Shown one piece after another: positions 42,400 to 46,362 of a DNA stretch of 46,362 nucleotides. Origin of the DNA: Prochlorococcus sp. AG-409-G20. GTDB taxonomy: Bacteria; Cyanobacteriota; Cyanobacteriia; PCC-6307; Cyanobiaceae. How positions within the stretch are numbered: position 1 is the first letter of the stretch; each line of letters begins with the position of its first letter. A program made the position numbers and the translations under genes. The stretch is from positions 1 through 46,362 of the forward strand of contig QCJW01000014.1 of assembly GCA_003215775.1 (NCBI GenBank), written 5' to 3'. Below the pieces are notes generated by a model. That model was not told where the DNA came from. It ran no database searches and saw nothing but the letters and a program-made list of their open reading frames with translations.

Positions 42400-42420
42400 A
42401 TATTAATCGGTTGTTAATAT
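42400..42420 (-). terminator. Possible weak stem-loop after rfbB
   Basis: ATATTAA (42400-42406) and TTAATAT (42414-42420) form an AT-only 7-bp stem with a 7-base loop, followed on the minus strand by GTTTTAAA. It lies between rfbB and the next GT gene. The stem is weak; it may be chance. Confidence 0.25.
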
Positions 42421-42478
42421 TTAAAATAACACCTAAGAATACTAATATGCAATAAATCATGTCATTAGATAAGAACAT

Positions 42479-43567
42479 CTACAGGCCTACTGTACCAATC
42501 CTTCTCCCATAATAATTAGCATTTTCACGGACCTTCGCACACCACTCTAAATTATTTAGATACCAAATAATTGTCTTTTCAAGTCCTTCCTCAAAGTTGT
42601 ATTTCGGCTCCCATCCAAGTTCTGATGTTATTCGAGTGGAATCAATTGCATAACGTTGATCATGACCAGGTCTATCTTTTACGTAAGTTATTAAGCGATC
42701 ATGAGGAGCTGAAGAATGTCTATACTTATCTAAAAGATTACAAATATTTTCTACAACTAATTTGTTAGTTCTTTCACCGTAGCCACCTACACAATAATTT
42801 TGACCAACCTGACCTTTATTAGCCACCAAAAGCAAAGCATCAACATGATCCTCTACATATAGCCAATCACGCACATTTAGACCATCTCCATATATAGGAA
42901 TCGGCTGGAGGTTTACTGCTTTGAGAATCACAACTGGTATCAATTTTTCGGGAAATTGCCATGGTCCAAAATTATTGCTGCAATTTGTCAGGACAACTGG
43001 TAAACCAAATGTATGGTGCCAAGCATTTACTAAGTGATCACTAGAAGCTTTCGTAGCAGAATATGGAGATCTCGGATCATATTGAGACTTCTCATTAAAT
43101 CTGCCTTTTGATCCCAAAGAGCCAAAAACTTCATCTGTACTAATATGATGAAAGCGAAATCTTTTCTTCCTTTCTGGCGAAAGATTATCCCAATGAGACC
43201 TAACCGCCTCTAGCAAGTTATAAGTGCCAAAAATATTGCTTTCTAAAAAACCTATTGGAGAGTCTATGGATCTATCTACATGACTTTCGGCTGCAAGATG
43301 CATAACTAGATCTGGATTAGAAATCTCTAATGCTTTCGCAGTCTCAACAGCGTCCTTAAGGTCTACTCTTAGCAGATGATGTCTATTACTTACGGAAATA
43401 TTTTCAATACTTGACAGGTCACTAGCATAACCAATTTTATCTAGATTAAATACATCTACATCAGTATTTCTTAGTAAACGCCGTACCAAACAACCTCCAA
43501 TAAATCCTGCACCACCAGTAATTAAAACTCTTTTTATTTCAGGTGAAAGAATTGATTCAGCGGTCAT
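42479..43567 (-). CDS. rfbB: dTDP-glucose 4,6-dehydratase
   Basis: A 362-residue extended SDR that converts dTDP-glucose to dTDP-4-keto-6-deoxyglucose in the second step of dTDP-rhamnose synthesis. The NAD motif GGAGFIG is at 18-24. The catalytic TDE is at 144-146 in HISTDEVFG, and Tyr169/Lys173 lie in SPYSATKASSDH. NNFGPWQFPEKLIP and YGDGLNVRDWLYVEDH are family-specific. Length is normal. Its ATG shares a base with the rfbD stop (TAATG). It is last in the operon rfbA-rfbC-rfbD-rfbB. Confidence 0.97.
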   Translation of the reverse strand: MTAESILSPEIKRVLITGGAGFIGGCLVRRLLRNTDVDVFNLDKIGYASDLSSIENISVSNRHHLLRVDLKDAVETAKALEISNPDLVMHLAAESHVDRSIDSPIGFLESNIFGTYNLLEAVRSHWDNLSPERKKRFRFHHISTDEVFGSLGSKGRFNEKSQYDPRSPYSATKASSDHLVNAWHHTFGLPVVLTNCSNNFGPWQFPEKLIPVVILKAVNLQPIPIYGDGLNVRDWLYVEDHVDALLLVANKGQVGQNYCVGGYGERTNKLVVENICNLLDKYRHSSAPHDRLITYVKDRPGHDQRYAIDSTRITSELGWEPKYNFEEGLEKTIIWYLNNLEWCAKVRENANYYGRRIGTVGL

Positions 43568-44466
43568 TAGAGATTCTTTAGGTTAGAGAGTACATCTCGA
43601 AGAGAAGTTGTCCAATGTAATGGTTCAATTTGCAAAACACTTCTCGCCAGAGAGCAATCTAATAATGAATAACTTGGCCGTTGAGCATTGGTTGGATAAT
43701 CAACAGTCCTCAATGGTTTAACTAAAGCTGGTTTTTCAAGCAAGCCTAGCGATGCACCGAGATGGCCTATTGAGAAGGCAAAGTCATACCAAGAAGCTAC
43801 ACCTGCATCACTCCAATGATAAATATTTGGTATTAGTTCATACATAGAGTCATTTGCACGTTCAATCAATTTCCAACAAGCTGAAGCAAGACTCGATGTA
43901 CTAGTTGGACAACCAACTTGATCAGCAATTACGTCAATAGACTCTCCCTGTTCAACCTTAGCCTGATGTAAAGCAAGCATTGTTCTCAGAAAATTATTAC
44001 CTACTGGTCCATACAACCAACTAGCACGAATAACAAATGCATTATCACCTAACCACTTTTGGACTGCCTCTTCACCAGCAGCTTTGGTAGCCCCATAGAC
44101 TCCTAACGGACTTAACTCTTGATCAACTTTATAAGGAAACCCTTGCTGTCCATTGAAAACATAATCAGTACTAATCTGCAAAATCCGCCCCCCAATATTT
44201 GATAAAACTTGTGCAAACACTTTGGGTGCATCTGCATTAACGGCCTTAGCTAATTCAGATTCACTCTCTGCTTTATCAACAGCTGTATATGCACCCGCAT
44301 TCAGAACCCAATCTGGTCTCAAAGATTCAATTAACTCTTTACAAGCTAATGAATTAGACAAGTCAAGATCTTTACGTGTCAAAGCAATTAATTCATAGTG
44401 CTTCGGAACTGATAGTTTTAATGCCTGACCTAACTGTCCTTGAGATCCAGTTAATAAAATCTTCAT
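43567..44466 (-). CDS. rfbD: dTDP-4-dehydrorhamnose reductase
   Basis: A 299-residue reductase that makes dTDP-L-rhamnose with NAD(P)H, the last step. The N-terminal GSQGQLGQAL (7-16) binds the cofactor. Tyr124 and Lys128 in GVYGATKAAGE form the YxxxK pair, and STDYVFNGQQGFPYKVDQ is diagnostic of RmlD. Length is normal. It overlaps rfbC by ATGA and rfbB by one base, so the products are made in step. Confidence 0.97.
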   Translation of the reverse strand: MKILLTGSQGQLGQALKLSVPKHYELIALTRKDLDLSNSLACKELIESLRPDWVLNAGAYTAVDKAESESELAKAVNADAPKVFAQVLSNIGGRILQISTDYVFNGQQGFPYKVDQELSPLGVYGATKAAGEEAVQKWLGDNAFVIRASWLYGPVGNNFLRTMLALHQAKVEQGESIDVIADQVGCPTSTSSLASACWKLIERANDSMYELIPNIYHWSDAGVASWYDFAFSIGHLGASLGLLEKPALVKPLRTVDYPTNAQRPSYSLLDCSLARSVLQIEPLHWTTSLRDVLSNLKNL

Positions 44467-45053
44467 TGAAATAAGTCCTCTTTTTTAATATTTTCAAGTA
44501 AAGGTGCCTCAGAATCTTTTAAAGATAATGATGGAGAACAATAATCTAATGGCCATTGAATACCTAGCTTAGGATCATTCCATCTAATTGATCTTTCACA
44601 ACTACTATTCCAGAAATCTGTTGTTTTATATTGAACCTCGGCATGATCACTTAGTGTTAGGAATCCATGAGCAAAACCATTGGGAATCCACATTTGCTTT
44701 TTATTTTCAGCACTTAATTCAACACCAACCCAAGAGCCAAAGCCGGAATGGTTAATACGAAGATCTACAGCAATATCAAATATTTTACCCACAATACATC
44801 TAACTAGTTTACCTTGCATGTGAGGGGCAATTTGATAATGAAGACCTCGCAAAACACCCTGTGAGGAACTTGAATGATTATCTTGAACAAATGAAACTGG
44901 ATTTTGCCCAGCAAGATGCAATAGGTCTGCCCACTTTTTCTGATTCCAACTTTCAAAGAAAAATCCTCTTTCATCAATGAAAACTTTTGGGTTCAGAAGT
45001 AAAGGACCGTCCAACAACAAACCCTTTGCAGTTGTTAAGTATTCAAACTCCAT
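44463..45053 (-). CDS. rfbC: dTDP-4-dehydrorhamnose 3,5-epimerase
   Basis: A 196-residue cupin-fold epimerase acting third in dTDP-rhamnose synthesis. RGFFFESW (29-36), [21 protein letters not shown] with catalytic His72, [19 protein letters not shown] and QYKTTDFW with Tyr142 are all in place, as is IPNGFAHGF. The ORF also has an ATG at 45080. I prefer the ATG at 45053, which reduces overlap with rfbA to 11 bases and gives the normal N-terminus, though neither start has a ribosome-binding site. Confidence 0.95.
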   Translation of the reverse strand: MEFEYLTTAKGLLLDGPLLLNPKVFIDERGFFFESWNQKKWADLLHLAGQNPVSFVQDNHSSSSQGVLRGLHYQIAPHMQGKLVRCIVGKIFDIAVDLRINHSGFGSWVGVELSAENKKQMWIPNGFAHGFLTLSDHAEVQYKTTDFWNSSCERSIRWNDPKLGIQWPLDYCSPSLSLKDSEAPLLENIKKEDLFQ

Positions 45054-45942
45054 TAAATATTTTGGGTGAAGTGTCTTCAATTAAATCCAACAAATATTCA
45101 CCATAACCACTTTTCATTAAAGGATGTGCAAGTTCTTCTAATTGTCCACTATTAATCCATCCTTTTCGCCATGCAACTTCTTCTGGACAGCCAACTTTCA
45201 ATCCTTGACGATACTCAAGAGTCCGAATATATGCCGATGCCTCATGCAATGAATCGCATGTACCAGTATCTAACCAAGCCATGCCTCTACTCATCACCTC
45301 AACATTCAAAGAGTCCTCCACAAGGTATTGAAGATTCAAATCAGTAATTTCCAACTCACCTCGTGATGAAGGCTGCACTTTCTTAGCTCTTTCGACAACA
45401 GTTTCATCATAAAAATACAAGCCGGTCAACGCATATCGACTTTTAGGATTATCAGGTTTTTCTTCCAGGCTTACAACCTTTCCAAACGAATCAAATTCAA
45501 CAACTCCATACCTCTTAGGATCCTTTACCGGATAGGCAAAGACTGTTGCTCCTAGCCGAGATGAATTAGATGCTATTAATTGAGGAACCAATTCATTGCC
45601 GTGAAAGAGATTATCTCCAAGAACCAAAGCAGCTGGAGAACCTGAAAGGAAATCAGAACCAATTAAAAATGCCTGAGCTAACCCATCAGGATTAGGTTGA
45701 ATAGCATATTCCAGTCTTATCCCAAGAGAAGTTCCATCTCCTAAGAGACGTTGAAATGCATTGGAATCCTCCGGTGTAGTTATAATTAAAATCTCCCTGA
45801 TACCAGCTAGCATCAGAGTACTAAGAGGGTAGAAGATCATTGGCTTGTCATAGACAGGAAGCAATTGTTTACTAACTGCCTTTGTAATCGGATGAAGCCT
45901 TGTTCCACTCCCGCCAGCGAGAATCATGCCTTTACGATTCAT
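45043..45942 (-). CDS. rfbA: Glucose-1-phosphate thymidylyltransferase
   Basis: A 299-residue nucleotidyltransferase making dTDP-glucose from dTTP and glucose-1-phosphate, the first step. The signature [11 protein letters not shown] is at 10-20, with Arg15. [50 protein letters not shown] and [15 protein letters not shown] are typical of RmlA. Length is normal. It is the first gene of the operon and is divergent from the GNAT gene, with only 43 bases between starts, so the promoter lies in that gap or slightly into the neighbour. Confidence 0.97.
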   Translation of the reverse strand: MNRKGMILAGGSGTRLHPITKAVSKQLLPVYDKPMIFYPLSTLMLAGIREILIITTPEDSNAFQRLLGDGTSLGIRLEYAIQPNPDGLAQAFLIGSDFLSGSPAALVLGDNLFHGNELVPQLIASNSSRLGATVFAYPVKDPKRYGVVEFDSFGKVVSLEEKPDNPKSRYALTGLYFYDETVVERAKKVQPSSRGELEITDLNLQYLVEDSLNVEVMSRGMAWLDTGTCDSLHEASAYIRTLEYRQGLKVGCPEEVAWRKGWINSGQLEELAHPLMKSGYGEYLLDLIEDTSPKIFNGV

Positions 45943-45985
45943 AACCGACTAATTGCTCAACAGATGCTGCAATGGATTTGAGTTA

Positions 45986-46362
45986 ATGACCAATATCAGA
46001 CTAATTCAACATGCACCAGGTGCACCAGGATTACGCCTTCTGGGATTAGGTCCAGGCCTAAGGCCAACGAAAGGCTTACATAAATTGAAGCTATTGTTCG
46101 ATAAACATGCTTTTTGGGCAGCTGGTAGAGAAATTAGAACATTGCGTCAAATCCTCTCGAATAGCACTGTCGTAATAAGTCTATGGCGTGGAAAACGAAT
46201 GGTTGGATTTGGAAGAGCTACCAGTGATGGGATCAGCCGAGCTGTGCTGTGGGATATTGTTGTAGCTGGTGATCTGCAAGGCAGAGGTCTTGGACGCAAA
46301 GTAGTCGATGCTTTATTAAATTCACGATCTATTAGAAATGTTGAACGTATTTATCTAATGAC
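45986..46362 (+). CDS. GNAT-family N-acetyltransferase, N-terminal part (cut by window edge)
   Basis: The first 125 codons of a GNAT acetyltransferase; the gene continues beyond the window. The translation starts MTNIRLIQHAPGAPG. It then has RMVGFGRATSDG and the acetyl-CoA-binding motif DIVVAGDLQGRGLGRKVVDALL, with QGRGLG at 98-103. The ATG at 45986 is the first that is not closed quickly by a stop; two upstream ATGs are. It appears to be a housekeeping-type cyanobacterial gene (ycf52-like) at the right boundary of the surface cluster, though orthology is not shown here. The substrate is unknown. Confidence 0.8.
   Translation, partial: MTNIRLIQHAPGAPGLRLLGLGPGLRPTKGLHKLKLLFDKHAFWAAGREIRTLRQILSNSTVVISLWRGKRMVGFGRATSDGISRAVLWDIVVAGDLQGRGLGRKVVDALLNSRSIRNVERIYLM

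Overview
The window looks like a large cell-surface glycan and glycoprotein locus from a low-GC marine picocyanobacterium, most likely a low-light Prochlorococcus or a close relative. That assignment is inference from AT-rich coding DNA, very tight gene packing, frequent TTG and GTG starts, and the style of the GNAT acetyltransferase at the right edge. No rRNA, tRNA, CRISPR array, transposase or integrase was seen, and no gap without a gene exceeds 300 bases.

Layout. (1) 1-9.5 kb: the start of gmd (GDP-mannose 4,6-dehydratase), then a patchwork of glycosyltransferases (GTs) and sulfotransferases on both strands, including a GT2-sulfotransferase fusion. (2) 9.5-16.7 kb: a tightly overlapping minus-strand operon that encodes a TPR glycosyltransferase, a parvulin-type prolyl isomerase, a 1000-residue type I secretion ABC exporter and its HlyD-type membrane fusion protein. 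(3) 16.7-21 kb: two TPR proteins of the SPINDLY/OGT type (GT41), one on each strand. (4) 21-23.7 kb: an 864-residue Ser/Thr/Gly/Asp-rich RTX-like repeat protein with a structured leader and a strong terminator. It is the obvious candidate cargo of the exporter. (5) 23.8-27.8 kb: a four-gene minus-strand operon with two GT4 enzymes, an 81-residue membrane protein and an unrecognised protein built from a duplicated domain. (6) 27.9-42.4 kb: further GTs (GT8-like, GT4, GT9-like, a GT90/CAP10-like enzyme and an EDD-motif family present twice), a DegT aminotransferase, a TIGR04325-type methyltransferase, a nucleotide-sugar epimerase/dehydratase and a TPR sulfotransferase. (7) 42.5-45.9 kb: a complete dTDP-rhamnose operon in the order rfbA-rfbC-rfbD-rfbB, followed by a divergent GNAT acetyltransferase.

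How the parts could work together (inference): gmd and rfbABCD supply GDP- and dTDP-deoxysugars, the DegT/epimerase/methyltransferase group decorates sugars, about twenty GTs assemble glycans and four sulfotransferase domains sulfate them. The type I exporter is co-transcribed with a TPR glycosyltransferase and lies next to two GT41-type protein O-glycosyltransferases and a Ser/Thr-rich secreted repeat protein. This suggests a dedicated pathway in which a surface solenoid protein is glycosylated in the cytoplasm and then exported. That link is the most interesting hypothesis in the window and has not been demonstrated.
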